Assembly (NCBI RefSeq): GCF_001190745.1 | Contig: NZ_CP012196.1 | Location: 186,001 to 250,000, forward strand | Direction: 5' to 3' | DNA: 64,000 nt | Origin: Campylobacter gracilis | Lineage (GTDB): Bacteria > Campylobacterota > Campylobacteria > Campylobacterales > Campylobacteraceae | Shown: positions 41,595 to 50,073 of the stretch, piece by piece | Numbering within the stretch: the stretch's first letter is position 1 | Layout: the number at the start of each line of letters is the position of its first letter | Translations under genes and position numbers: made by a program | The notes under the pieces: model-generated | What the model was told of the DNA's origin: nothing | What the model saw: only the letters and a program-made list of their open reading frames with translations | The model's database searches: none

Positions 41595-42577
41595 GCGAAA
41601 CAATGGAACTAATCGTATCATACGAGGCAAAAACGGCAGATAGCCAAATTCTAACTACGAATTTTGAGGAGATCAAAGCGGGCGTGGCAATGCAGGTGGA
41701 AAAATACTCGATCGAGGTAACCGACGAGAATATCCCCGAAGCTAAAAAGGTGATGGCGAATTTTAACAAGGTCAAAACCGCAATCGGCGATCGCTATAAG
41801 TTTTTCATTGACAAGCTTTCGACGCCTATCAATCAGCTAAAGAACGAGAAAAAAGAGATCGAAGCCATCATCACCGACGGACGCCAAAAGATAGCTGACG
41901 GCGTGGCGGCTTTTGAAAACGCCAAGCTAGAGCAGATTGCGGAGCGCATAAACGAATACGCAAGGAGCCTCTGCGATGAAAAAGGGCTAAATTGCGAGCG
42001 CATCAACACCGCCGATCTAATCAAATTAAGCGCGGTAACTACTGCGGGCTCTCTTGCCAAGCCTACGAAAGAAGCTATCGAGGGCAAAATTGCCGCTTTA
42101 GAAAACGAAATTTTACAAGCAAAGCTAGCCGAGCAAGAAAAGCAAAGGCGCGATGCGGAGATAGCAGAGCGCGCAAGAAAAGAAGCGGAGGAGAGGGCCG
42201 CACGCGAAAAAGCGGAAATGGAAGCGCGAGCAAAAGCTAGAGAGGCTGAAATTTTGGCGCGAGCCGAGAGGGAGAAAGCCGAAGCCGCACAAAGAGCCGA
42301 AAGAGAGAAGCAAGAGGCGGTCGAGCAAGCCGCGCGCGAAGCGGCAGAGCGCGCAAAAACGGAGGCAAATAAGCAAGCTTTTTACGAGGCGCAGCGCGAA
42401 GTCTTACAAAAGCCGCGCGACGCAGGAGACGGCAAGGTTATCTATACGATCCGCGCCGAGTTTGAGGTAAAGGCCATCGCAAACGCTTCGCACGAAAAAC
42501 TAGCAGCAAAAATCAAAGAGATGTTAGCTGCGGCGGGCATAACAAACCTAAGCAAAATCGAGGTGTTAAATGCTTGA
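41591..42577 (+). CDS. DUF1351-like phage recombination-module protein
   Basis: The 328-residue product resembles DUF1351: residues 1-110 contain the NIPEAKKVMANFNKVKTAIGDRYKFFIDKLSTPINQLKNEKKEIEAII pattern. A long Glu/Ala/Arg coiled coil (about 185-260) follows, then a small beta domain. Such proteins are encoded before recE/recT-type genes in phages, as here, but their biochemical role is unknown. The start overlaps the preceding stop. Confidence 0.8.
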   Translation: MSETMELIVSYEAKTADSQILTTNFEEIKAGVAMQVEKYSIEVTDENIPEAKKVMANFNKVKTAIGDRYKFFIDKLSTPINQLKNEKKEIEAIITDGRQKIADGVAAFENAKLEQIAERINEYARSLCDEKGLNCERINTADLIKLSAVTTAGSLAKPTKEAIEGKIAALENEILQAKLAEQEKQRRDAEIAERARKEAEERAAREKAEMEARAKAREAEILARAEREKAEAAQRAEREKQEAVEQAAREAAERAKTEANKQAFYEAQREVLQKPRDAGDGKVIYTIRAEFEVKAIANASHEKLAAKIKEMLAAAGITNLSKIEVLNA

Positions 42578-43442
42578 GATTGATTTAGGCGAACAGGGGG
42601 TTAAGCATCCCCTAGGTACGATGATAAAAGGCTTGCCCATCAAAGACTACCACGCGCGAGTTGAAATCTCTAAAAGCGATTTGGATCTCTTGGCGAAAAG
42701 CCCCTATCACTTCAAATTTAAAGACGAGTTTGAAAAGCCTGATAGCAAGGCTCTAACCTTGGGCTCGGCAGTGCATAAGCTGGTGCTGGAGCCTGCGGAT
42801 TTTTTTAAAGAGTTCGCCACCGAACCCAAAGCCGATAAACGCACCAAAGAGGGCAAAGAACTCTACGCGGAGTTTTTAAAAGGCGCGGAGGGTAAGATCG
42901 TCCTAGACGCCGAAGCTTATGAAAAAGCGACCGCTATTGCTAACGCAGTCAATTCTATGAGAGAGACGGCGCTTTTTTTAAAAGACGGGCTAGCGGAGCA
43001 GAGCTATTTTGCGGAGATTTCGGGGGTGCCCGTGAAGTGTCGCCCCGATTTTCTAAACGAAGCACTAAGCCTTTGCGTAGATTTGAAAACGACCTCCGAC
43101 GCTAGCGCGGACGGATTTGCAAAATCGGTAGCAAATTTTAATTACCACATCCAAGCGGCGTTTTATACCGACATCTTGCGCCTATGCGGCAAGCGCGTGG
43201 ATAATTTCCTGTTTATCGCGGTCGAAACCAAAAAGCCCTATATGACGGGCTTTTATGCGCTAGACGAGGCGGCGATAGAGCAGGGGCGCAAGACATATCT
43301 AGCCCTGCTTGAGCGCTATAAACTATGCATGGAACGTAACGAGTGGTGGGGATATGCCAAGTTTGAACCCGAGAGTAAAGAGATAGAGGCGGTGCAGACG
43401 CTAAGCCTGCCTGCGTGGAAATTTTATGAAAGTATAGCGTAA
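42570..43442 (+). CDS. RecE-like 5'-3' exonuclease (PD-(D/E)XK)
   Basis: The 290-residue protein has the RecE/exonuclease VIII core. It shows ISKSDLDLLAKSPYHFKF, then GSAVHKLVLEP near residue 67, CRPDFL near 155 and VDLKTT near 170 (the D...D-x-K catalytic set), and YHIQAAFYTDIL with the conserved Tyr/Gln. It resects double-strand ends to give 3' tails for the annealing protein encoded next. It overlaps the previous gene by eight bases. Confidence 0.9.
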   Translation: MLEIDLGEQGVKHPLGTMIKGLPIKDYHARVEISKSDLDLLAKSPYHFKFKDEFEKPDSKALTLGSAVHKLVLEPADFFKEFATEPKADKRTKEGKELYAEFLKGAEGKIVLDAEAYEKATAIANAVNSMRETALFLKDGLAEQSYFAEISGVPVKCRPDFLNEALSLCVDLKTTSDASADGFAKSVANFNYHIQAAFYTDILRLCGKRVDNFLFIAVETKKPYMTGFYALDEAAIEQGRKTYLALLERYKLCMERNEWWGYAKFEPESKEIEAVQTLSLPAWKFYESIA

Positions 43443-43451
43443 GGATAAAAA

Positions 43452-44438
43452 ATGAACCAACTTCAAATTAGAGAACAAGACGCGCGCGAGCTAGTAAGAG
43501 CTAAGATGGATGTCATAAAGACGATCACGGGCGGCGATAAAGCCAAGATGAGCGCATTTGCGGCAAGCCTCACGGCGATGGCGAGTGATCCCGCTTTAAG
43601 TATTTGCTCGGTGCAAAGCGTTATCGGCGCGGGGCTTGAAATCGTACGATTAGGGCTCAATCCGAATAAGACTTTCGGTCAGGCCTATGTAGTGCCGTTT
43701 AAAAACAAGGCACAGCTTCAGATAGGCTATAAGGGCTGGCTAAGTCTAGCATATCGCAACGGCTGGATATTTAGGGCGCTCGCGGCTTACAAATGCGACG
43801 AGTTTGAGATAAATTTCGCAGGGATTAAGGACGACATAGAATTTAGCCCCAATTACGACGAGCGCGACGAAACAAATTCCTTATGGGTATTTAATAATCT
43901 GCGCGGCGTGATCGTCTATGTCAAAGACGCGGGCGGCAATGAATTTAGCGAATTTGTGCCTTTTAAAAAACTCGAGCAGCTGCGCCTAAAAAGCCAGAAC
44001 CAAAAAGACAAAGAGGCGCTAACCAATATTTGGGGCGAATGGGCGGAGGAGATGTATAAGGCTAAGGCTATCAAATATGTAGCTACTCGCCTACCGATAA
44101 CCGAGCAGATACAAGAAGCTATCAACGCAGAGAATGAAGCATATAAAGAGCAGCCGAAGCTAGAGCCGCAGCCGCAAAATTTAAATGAATTTCTAGCCAA
44201 AGCCGCGCAGAAAAAGGCAGAGCCTGTAGAGGAGATCATCGAAGCCGCGCCGCTAGAGATAGACGTAAGCGAGGAAGTGCTACCGCTTGACGCTCTGCAA
44301 AGCGAGCTAGTAGCAAGAGGCGTGGACGAAATCGAAGCGGAAAAGCGGATGGAAAGGCTCAGCCCTGATGAGGCAAGGGCATATCTATCCGATCCGAATT
44401 CGATTGACGCATTAGCAGAGGAGCTAAGAAATGAATAA
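43452..44438 (+). CDS. RecT-like single-strand annealing protein
   Basis: The 328-residue protein matches RecT: AFAASLTAMASDPALSICSVQSVIGAGLEIVRLGLNPNKTFGQAYVVPF and LQIGYKGWLSLAYRNGWI in the first 110 residues. A Glu-rich C-terminal extension (about 240-328) is longer than usual. It pairs complementary strands made by the exonuclease upstream and works with the SSB gene that overlaps it by eight bases. Confidence 0.92.
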   Translation: MNQLQIREQDARELVRAKMDVIKTITGGDKAKMSAFAASLTAMASDPALSICSVQSVIGAGLEIVRLGLNPNKTFGQAYVVPFKNKAQLQIGYKGWLSLAYRNGWIFRALAAYKCDEFEINFAGIKDDIEFSPNYDERDETNSLWVFNNLRGVIVYVKDAGGNEFSEFVPFKKLEQLRLKSQNQKDKEALTNIWGEWAEEMYKAKAIKYVATRLPITEQIQEAINAENEAYKEQPKLEPQPQNLNEFLAKAAQKKAEPVEEIIEAAPLEIDVSEEVLPLDALQSELVARGVDEIEAEKRMERLSPDEARAYLSDPNSIDALAEELRNE

Positions 44439-44907
44439 GGTCGTTTTAATCGGAAATTTAACCCGCGATATCGAGCTAAGATACACGCAGAGCGGCTACT
44501 GCGTCGGAAACGCGGGTATCGCCGTAACGAGAAAATTTAAGAACGCGCAGGGGGAGACGGCAGAGGATACCTGCTTTATCGACCTGAAGTTTTTCGGTCG
44601 CACGGCGGAGGTTGCGAACCAATACCTACGCAAAGGCTCAAAGCTCGCCGTTGAGGGGCGGCTCAAGTTGGAGCAGTGGCAGGATCAAAACGGACAGAAC
44701 CGCAGTAAACACGTAGTAGAGGTAGAGAGCCTAGAGATGCTAGGCAGCAATCAAAACTCGGGCAATTATCAGAATTCGGGATGCGGTGCGCAGAATTCCA
44801 ACGGCGGCAGCACGCAAAACTACGCTCAAAGCAGCGCAACTCAAAGCAGAGCGGGAAAGCCTGCCGCCGATAAATACGATGACGGCAACGACACGATCCC
44901 GTTTTAA
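44431..44907 (+). CDS. ssb: single-stranded DNA-binding protein
   Basis: The 158-residue product has the OB fold (MNKVVLIGNLTRDIELRYTQSG, FIDLKFFGRTAEVANQYLRKG), a Gln/Asn/Ser-rich linker and the acidic partner-binding tip ending DTIPF. It is a phage paralogue of host SSB in a complete RecE-RecT-SSB recombination cassette. Confidence 0.95.
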   Translation: MNKVVLIGNLTRDIELRYTQSGYCVGNAGIAVTRKFKNAQGETAEDTCFIDLKFFGRTAEVANQYLRKGSKLAVEGRLKLEQWQDQNGQNRSKHVVEVESLEMLGSNQNSGNYQNSGCGAQNSNGGSTQNYAQSSATQSRAGKPAADKYDDGNDTIPF

Positions 44908-44917
44908 GGAGATATAA

Positions 44918-45130
44918 ATGAACCAACTGTCTTTAGAGCTTGAGGGTATCGGTGTAGTTGCCCCCGCTCTCTACAAATGTAAAGAGTGCAAATTTTCAGA
45001 GCGGTGGGAGTGTAATACAAAAGTTGTTTGGTATTGTTCGAAAATTCGCTCAAACAGAACAGACAACAAATTGCTAAAAATTAAAGCCAATAATGCGGCT
45101 TGCAAGCTATTTTTAAAGGATGAGCTATGA
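44918..45130 (+). CDS. small Cys-rich phage protein
   Basis: The 70-residue product contains CKECKF, ECN and WYCSK, followed by CKLF, consistent with a small zinc-binding domain. It is co-transcribed after ssb with AAGGAGAT upstream. The function is unknown. Confidence 0.6.
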   Translation: MNQLSLELEGIGVVAPALYKCKECKFSERWECNTKVVWYCSKIRSNRTDNKLLKIKANNAACKLFLKDEL

Positions 45131-45291
45131 ACGAGGTAGAATGGCTAAACGAACACGGCGGCTTCGATGAATGGCGCGCCGCAGCAGAGGCACAATGGTG
45201 GGAGGATTACGGAGCGGATGCGGCGTATGACAGAGAGATAGACGATGCGGAATATTTTGCTGAAAGAGATCCCTATGTGGATGAACGCTAG
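45127..45291 (+). CDS. 54-residue acidic phage protein
   Basis: The frame starts in an ATGA overlap with the previous gene and ends after many Trp, Asp and Glu residues (WWEDYGADAAYDREIDDAEYFAERD). Highly acidic small phage proteins can mimic DNA or inhibit host enzymes. That is only a suggestion. Confidence 0.55.
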   Translation: MNEVEWLNEHGGFDEWRAAAEAQWWEDYGADAAYDREIDDAEYFAERDPYVDER

Positions 45292-45766
45292 AGAATTTGC
45301 AAAGCGCGAGGATAAAAAACTCTACGTGATAGACGTGCAGGCTAGTAAAGACCGAAAGATCGGACGCACGGATCGCTTCCGTAAGCTAGGAGGAGTGCTA
45401 CAAATAGAGACGGAGCACTATTATCTAGCCTTTAAAGATCCGATCACGCCCGCGCTGAAAGAGCGGATAGAGCGGCTGTATTACAAGGCGATCGAATTAG
45501 TCGCAAACGATTATGAGCTTGCTTGGATAGCGCACAAGGACACGGGCTCGCCACACTTAAATGTGCTTCAGCGCTTTTTGCGCTTCAAGTGGCATCGCGG
45601 CGGAAAAATAGTGCAGAAAATGTGTGAGAACTTAGAGGCGCTTTTGGCAATGAGCGAGGAGGCGCGCGCGGAGTTTCTGACTCGTGAGTTAGAGGCTATG
45701 AGAGAAGCAAAGAAACAAAAGGAAGTGCAGAGTGAAACTATACAACGATCATTTTCAAAATTTTAA
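45275..45766 (+). CDS. phage protein, unknown
   Basis: The 163-residue product starts at ATG 45275 (MWMNAREFAKRE, AAAGAG upstream) inside the end of the previous gene. It has a basic middle with FLRFKWHRGGKIVQKM and a helical Glu-rich end. No family is recognised. The gene overlaps the following methyltransferase start by 35 bases. Confidence 0.6.
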   Translation: MWMNAREFAKREDKKLYVIDVQASKDRKIGRTDRFRKLGGVLQIETEHYYLAFKDPITPALKERIERLYYKAIELVANDYELAWIAHKDTGSPHLNVLQRFLRFKWHRGGKIVQKMCENLEALLAMSEEARAEFLTRELEAMREAKKQKEVQSETIQRSFSKF

Positions 45767-46482
45767 GCGCTACGGCATACCTAAAGCGCAGCTAGTGATC
45801 GCGGACATCCCCTATAATCTAGGAAATAACGCTTACGCAAGCAACCCCGTGTGGTATGTGGGCGGCGACAATGCAAACGGAGAAAGCAAGCTGGCAGGTA
45901 AAAGCTTCTTTGATACGGATGAAAATTTTAAAGTCGCCGAGTTTATGCACTTCTGCTCTAAAATGCTAATCAAAGAGCCTAAAGAGGCTGGACGAGCGCC
46001 TGCGATGATAGTGTTTTGCGCTTTCGAACAACAAGCGCCACTAATCGAGCTTGCCGCACGTTACGGCTTCGCGCACTACATAAATTTGGTATTTCGTAAA
46101 AAGTCCTCCTCGCAGGTCTTAAAAGCCAATATGCGAATAGTCGGCAATTGCGAATATGCGCTCATATTTTACCGCGACAAGCTACCGAAATTTAACGGCG
46201 GCGGCAGAATGAGGATGAACTGCATAGACTGGGTCAGCGACGACGCAAGCGTGCCGAAAATACACCCGACCCAAAAGCCCGTGAAGTTGCTTGAATACCT
46301 TATCTCGCTATTTACCGACGTGGGGGGATGTAGTGATCGATCCGCGTGCAGGGAGTGGCAGCACTTTAGTAGCGGCAGAAAATTTAGGGCGCAAATCTTA
46401 CGGATTTGAGATCAAAAAGGATTTTTTTAAAGCGGCGCACGAACGGATGTTTAAAGCCGTGCAGAAAAAGCTATTCGTATAA
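45732..46482 (+). pseudogene. DNA methyltransferase broken by a frameshift at a G6 tract
   Basis: From GTG 45732 the frame encodes a beta-class methyltransferase with catalytic motif IADIPYN near residue 24 and the HPTQKPVKLLEYLI block. After G6 (46322-46327) it shifts and ends at 46409 in unrelated residues. The other frame continues as GDVVIDPRAGSGSTLVAAE, which holds the SAM-binding motif, to 46482. Removing one G restores a protein of about 249 residues. It may be a decayed gene, a slippage-switched gene or a sequencing error. Confidence 0.85.
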
Positions 46483-46493
46483 AAGGATAAAAA

Positions 46494-46988
46494 ATGAGCA
46501 TGTGGTATAAAACACGCATAGAAATTTCGGGGCTGACGCTCAATCAGGCGGCGGGCATTATGGCAAGAGGTAAAGATTTCCTGGGGAGCATAATACCACT
46601 GCCTAAGACCATAGAGCTTGACGAAAATGGCTTTTACAAGACAGAGAAAGACAAAGAGGCCGCGCGCGAATTCTACGACAAAGAACGCGACTGTCGATTT
46701 ATTAACTGCGATTGGAAATACACTGTATATCCAGAATATGGCGGGTATCGCGTGTTAATTGAAGCGCAAACCGAAGATATTCCTAAAAAAGAAATCCTTA
46801 AATTTATTAAGGAATTTGAAATGGAGAAAGAATGGCAGTGCATAGAATTTCTAGTAACGTCTTTTTGGGAAGAATTTGACGAGGGAGGCGATAATTGGAT
46901 ATTGCGAGCAGAGATAATATCAGACGAAAAGCAAAAACTCATGATGACCGAGTATGCGGTAAAGACGCCACTAACTTATGTAATATGA
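46494..46988 (+). CDS. phage protein, unknown
   Basis: The 164-residue product is acidic, with many aromatic residues (CDWKYTVYPEYGGYRVLIEAQTED). It starts after AAAGGATAAAA. No motif is recognised. Confidence 0.6.
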   Translation: MSMWYKTRIEISGLTLNQAAGIMARGKDFLGSIIPLPKTIELDENGFYKTEKDKEAAREFYDKERDCRFINCDWKYTVYPEYGGYRVLIEAQTEDIPKKEILKFIKEFEMEKEWQCIEFLVTSFWEEFDEGGDNWILRAEIISDEKQKLMMTEYAVKTPLTYVI

Positions 46989-46999
46989 AAGGATACAAA

Positions 47000-47452
47000 A
47001 TGACAACACAAGAAAAGATAAAGGTTATGCAAGCCTATACGAGGGGCGAGGAGATCGAGAGGCGTTCGGCTAATTGCGAAGAAGATGAATGGGCATTTGC
47101 AGGATTGCCGGTTTGGAATTGGGAGAAATTCGAATACCGTATCAAGCCAAAAGAGCCTAAATTCAAAGTAGGCGATGAGATAGTGTGCAAAAGCTCACGA
47201 GGTATCGCCAATCCCGAGGTTTGGTGCGTCGGATCGCCTGTGATAGAGGGAATAGACCCAGATGATTTCATCAATGTCGATGATGTCCTTTGGTATTGGG
47301 AGTATCAAGACGTAGATGGCGTGTGGGAAAGGACAAACGCTAGATACACAAAAAGCGACCTTAGCAAAGAAGTGCTCGGTCCCAATGAAAGAGAAACAGC
47401 TATGCCTCTTTACGCGCTAGGATTTAGATTGCCGGAAAAAATAGGAGAGTGA
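47000..47452 (+). CDS. phage protein, unknown
   Basis: From ATG 47000 (GAAAGGATACAA upstream) the product is 150 residues: MTTQEKIKVMQAYTRGEEIE, then WNWEKFEYRIKPKEPKFKVGDEIVCKS. Proteins of this general type (short helical start, W-N-x-x-x-F-x-Y-R, then a KVGD beta domain) are common in phages and remain uncharacterised. A start at 46895 would overlap the previous gene by 94 bases. Confidence 0.6.
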   Translation: MTTQEKIKVMQAYTRGEEIERRSANCEEDEWAFAGLPVWNWEKFEYRIKPKEPKFKVGDEIVCKSSRGIANPEVWCVGSPVIEGIDPDDFINVDDVLWYWEYQDVDGVWERTNARYTKSDLSKEVLGPNERETAMPLYALGFRLPEKIGE

Positions 47453-47453
47453 A

Positions 47454-47693
47454 ATGTTTATACTAACTTATATCAAAGCGTGGGGTATTCTTATGACGCC
47501 GATATCTTATGTTTGGCTTTTTGTATGGATGGCTATCACAGGATATTTTTCCAAACTATCCGAAAAAGGAAGCGATACTCTTGCGTTGGTCTTTTTCATA
47601 TCGACCATACTTCTTGTTATTGGCGTATCGATTTGGTGCTGGTATATAGCGGGCGATGTTTTAAATTTCTTTAGTGGCTTGAAAGGAGAATAG
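47454..47693 (+). CDS. small membrane protein
   Basis: The 79-residue product has two hydrophobic segments (YVWLFVWMAITGYF and TLALVFFISTILLVIGVSIWCW). It is one of three consecutive small membrane proteins in this operon. The role is unknown. Confidence 0.6.
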   Translation: MFILTYIKAWGILMTPISYVWLFVWMAITGYFSKLSEKGSDTLALVFFISTILLVIGVSIWCWYIAGDVLNFFSGLKGE

Positions 47694-47694
47694 A

Positions 47695-47949
47695 ATGCTA
47701 AATTTCATATTTTGGGGTATAACGCTGAATTGCTACGCGTTTACGATGTATGCTCTTGCATTATACTCCCTATCCCCCTACGAACTACAAATAAAAAGCA
47801 AGATAAAGCCGCTGTCTTTGGTGGGTGGTATATTTACACCATACGTTATGTTTATCATCAGCATAATTGTTTTTGTGCTGATAGTATATTGTCGGTTCGA
47901 TGCCAATAAAATGGATATGATAATACAAAAAATGAAGGATATAAAATGA
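47695..47949 (+). CDS. small membrane protein
   Basis: The 84-residue product has two membrane segments (IFWGITLNCYAFTMYALALYSL and FTPYVMFIISIIVFVLIVY) and a short basic end. The start lies after GAAAGGAGAATAGA. It may act with the adjacent membrane proteins, for example in superinfection exclusion. Confidence 0.6.
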   Translation: MLNFIFWGITLNCYAFTMYALALYSLSPYELQIKSKIKPLSLVGGIFTPYVMFIISIIVFVLIVYCRFDANKMDMIIQKMKDIK

Positions 47950-48110
47950 GTAGCCCCGAGCGAGAAAAAGAGCGCGAGATGCTAGCCAAAATCGACGATT
48001 TCGCGCAGAAGCACAATGAAAAAGGCGCGCTCGTGGAGAAAATCCATAAAAGGCTGTTTGAGCTGAATTTAGAACAACTAAAGGAAATTTTAAAAAGGAT
48101 CGAGAAATGA
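47946..48110 (+). CDS. 54-residue charged phage protein
   Basis: A short frame coupled by four-base overlaps on both sides encodes a charged helical protein (REKEREMLAKIDDFAQKHNEKG). No family is recognised. It lies between two membrane-protein genes. Confidence 0.55.
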   Translation: MSSPEREKEREMLAKIDDFAQKHNEKGALVEKIHKRLFELNLEQLKEILKRIEK

Positions 48111-48460
48111 ATGAAATTTTGTTGTTATTATACTTGGCTGATCTATCGGATAAAATGTGCATTCTGTTAGCAGTTTGTGGTATACTTCTTTTTTCACTTG
48201 TGCTTTTCCTGTTTATGTTCGCCGACATCGGCATTGGAGACCGAACAAAGAAAATAGTATGGCACGGAATTAAGCTGTCAATCGCTATCATAATCCTTTC
48301 TTTTCTATATCCGTCCAAAAACACCCTTTATATCGCCGCTAGCGCAAAAGCGGGGCAGATAGGGATAGAAAAGCTGCAAGGTAGCGATACTTTTAGTAAG
48401 GCGTTGAAACTATTAGACAAAAAGCTAGATGAAGCTTTAGCGGAGGAAAAAAATGGATGA
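48107..48460 (+). CDS. membrane protein with helical tail
   Basis: The 117-residue product has two or three membrane segments in residues 1-75 and a C-terminal amphipathic helix (TFSKALKLLDKKLDEALAEEKNG). It overlaps both neighbours by four to eight bases. A membrane-associated phage function is likely, but unspecified. Confidence 0.6.
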   Translation: MNEILLLLYLADLSDKMCILLAVCGILLFSLVLFLFMFADIGIGDRTKKIVWHGIKLSIAIIILSFLYPSKNTLYIAASAKAGQIGIEKLQGSDTFSKALKLLDKKLDEALAEEKNG

Positions 48461-48629
48461 TAAATTTATAACAAAAGCCGAAGCGCTTAAAGAGCTAGGG
48501 CTAAAATCTCAAATGAGCCTTTATAGGCTTACAAAGGCGGGAAAAATAGTCGCCAATAAGGTGAATGCGAAAGTGATTTATTATTCGCTAAGTTCTATCA
48601 AGGCTTACAAGGCAGGCAAAAGTGCTTAA
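48453..48629 (+). CDS. AlpA/excisionase-like HTH protein
   Basis: The 58-residue product has a MerR/AlpA-type winged HTH pattern (FITKAEALKELGLKSQMSLYRLTKAGKIVANKVNAKVIYYS). It is the last rightward gene and its stop overlaps the convergent integrase stop by four bases. The likely role is Xis, steering the integrase towards excision. The start has CGGAGGA. Confidence 0.75.
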   Translation: MDDKFITKAEALKELGLKSQMSLYRLTKAGKIVANKVNAKVIYYSLSSIKAYKAGKSA

Positions 48630-49777
48630 AGCCCGTCTAAAAAATCGCTCCACCACTGCATCAACGCCGCGCGCTGCTTTAAATTTTTGGCGTGGTTATA
48701 AGCATCTTTTACCTTGTTTTTTTCTACGTGCGCGAGGCAAAGCTCGATTACGTCGGAGTTTTGCCCGTGCTCGTCTTGCTTTTCATGGCAGATCGTGCTG
48801 AATGTCGCGCGAAATCCGTGCGGCGTAATCATCTCGTTTGAAAAACCTAAATTTCGCAGCATAGAACGCACCGTATTATCGCTGATCGGCCTGACGTTTG
48901 ATTTGATCGATGGAAAGATAAACTCGCTTTGCAGCGGTGAGCTCGCGCGATAATCCGAGAGCATTCTTCGGACGCTAGAGCTTAAAAACACCTCGTGATC
49001 TTTACCGTTTTTCATTTTGCTCGCGGGGATTTTCCACATATCTCCTTTTATCTCATCCCATGTAGCAAATCTTGCATTCTCTCCGCGTACTGCCGTGTAT
49101 AGCATAAATAGCGCGCATACTTTTATCCTCTCATTTCCAAAATACCCCTTTACCGCTTTTATCAAATTTCTTATCTCCGCCTCATCCTTAAAATACGCAA
49201 AATGTCTAATCTGCCGTCTGCCTATGAGCGTGGCCTTATCAATGTCCGCGATGATATTGTGATCTACATATTCGTGAAGCAGGGCGAATTTATAAAAGCC
49301 ATTTAGCGCGCCGAGCACCTTTTTCGCAGTTTCTTGCTTTTCGTCCGAGAGCAGGGGAGAGAGGGCGCCTATAATATCCTTTCTGCCGATATCCGCTATC
49401 TGCATACTCCCGAGCGCAGGCAAAAGGAGGCTTTCAAACCGCCTATTTATCCAAAACAGCTGCTTAGGGCTGATTTTGCTTTTCGTTTTGATCCATTCCT
49501 CAAAGACCTCGCGAAAGGTTATTTTATCGCTCGTTTTAACCCTCGTTTTTAGCTCGCTCTTTCTCTGCCTAGCCTCCGCAAGGCTCATCTCTCCCGCGCG
49601 CCCGATCGTCACTCTTTTATACTTCGCTCCTTGTTTATACTCATAGATGAAAAATTTAGCCCCGCTAGGCATTATTTTTATAAGCAGATTGCTGCCGTCG
49701 CCGACGAAGTAGGGTTTGTCTTTGGGCTTTAAATTCTTTAGCTGCGTTGCGGTTAGCGGAACCGATAACTTAGGCAT
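48626..49777 (-). CDS. int: P4-type tyrosine integrase
   Basis: The 383-residue integrase has an N-terminal DUF4102-type arm-binding domain (LTATQLKNLKPKDKPYFVGDGSNLLIKI, YKRVTIGRAGEMSLAEARQRKSEL). The catalytic set is present: Arg in AVRGENARF, HGFR, His in LAHVE and nucleophile Tyr in DAYNHA. It starts 208 bases from the tRNA-Ser attachment core, with repeats in between that look like binding sites. It should catalyse integration into tRNA-Ser. Confidence 0.93.
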   Translation of the reverse strand: MPKLSVPLTATQLKNLKPKDKPYFVGDGSNLLIKIMPSGAKFFIYEYKQGAKYKRVTIGRAGEMSLAEARQRKSELKTRVKTSDKITFREVFEEWIKTKSKISPKQLFWINRRFESLLLPALGSMQIADIGRKDIIGALSPLLSDEKQETAKKVLGALNGFYKFALLHEYVDHNIIADIDKATLIGRRQIRHFAYFKDEAEIRNLIKAVKGYFGNERIKVCALFMLYTAVRGENARFATWDEIKGDMWKIPASKMKNGKDHEVFLSSSVRRMLSDYRASSPLQSEFIFPSIKSNVRPISDNTVRSMLRNLGFSNEMITPHGFRATFSTICHEKQDEHGQNSDVIELCLAHVEKNKVKDAYNHAKNLKQRAALMQWWSDFLDGL

Positions 49778-49984
49778 TTCAAATCCTTTTTACTGACTAA
49801 ATTTAAAATTTACTGCTGGAATTTACATTTAGGCAGTAAAAAAGTCAGCTATAAATTTTGTCTGCGATTATTTTCGATTGTTAATCATTGTTTGTGATTT
49901 TATGAAAATTTGTTTTAAAATTACGTTAAAATCGAGTTATAATGTCTGCGAAAGTTTTTGATTGTTTGTGATTGTTTTGAAGTG
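49778..49984. promoter_or_regulatory. integrase arm-site region next to attR
   Basis: TTTACTG occurs at 49789-49795 and 49809-49815 as direct repeats 20 bases apart, and inverted at 49834-49840, framed by CTGACT (49793-49798) and AGTCAG (49843-49848). The 13-mer ATTGTTTGTGATT is repeated at 49887-49899 and 49961-49973, with further GATTGTT copies. These suit arm-type sites for Int and Xis, and integrase autoregulation. Confidence 0.6.
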
Positions 49985-50008
49985 ATGGCGGGTAGATAGG
50001 GATTCGAA
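49985..50008. repeat. attR core (24-bp direct repeat)
   Basis: The same 24 bases as 11991-12014. They cover the 3' end of tRNA-Ser, so the tRNA stays intact after integration, which is the usual outcome for tRNA-targeting phages. Confidence 0.93.
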
Positions 50009-50073
50009 CCCCAGAAGGCTGACGCCTTACGCGCTTTCGAGGCGCGCTCCTTCGACCGCTCGGACATCTACCC
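49986..50073 (-). tRNA. tRNA-Ser (anticodon CGA)
   Basis: The 88-base class II tRNA has acceptor GGGTAGA/TCTACCC, G73 and an encoded CCA. The anticodon stem CGCGC/GCGCG has loop CTCGAAA, and there is a long variable arm (GCGTCAGCC region) and a T-loop TTCGAAT. Anticodon CGA reads UCG. Its 3' end is the prophage attachment site. Confidence 0.95.

Larger units (their letters stand above)
11991..50008. mobile_element. temperate podovirus-type prophage in tRNA-Ser(CGA)
   Basis: The element is bounded by a 24-bp direct repeat (11991-12014 and 49985-50008) that is the 3' end of tRNA-Ser. A P4-type integrase and a Xis-like gene lie at the tRNA side. It contains terminase, portal, scaffold, capsid, ejection, tail-fibre and lysis genes, a CI-type repressor, an antirepressor and recombination genes, so it looks intact apart from one frameshifted methyltransferase. 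I find no tail sheath, tail tube or tape-measure gene. With a P22-style portal and ejection proteins, that points to a short-tailed phage. Confidence 0.93.
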
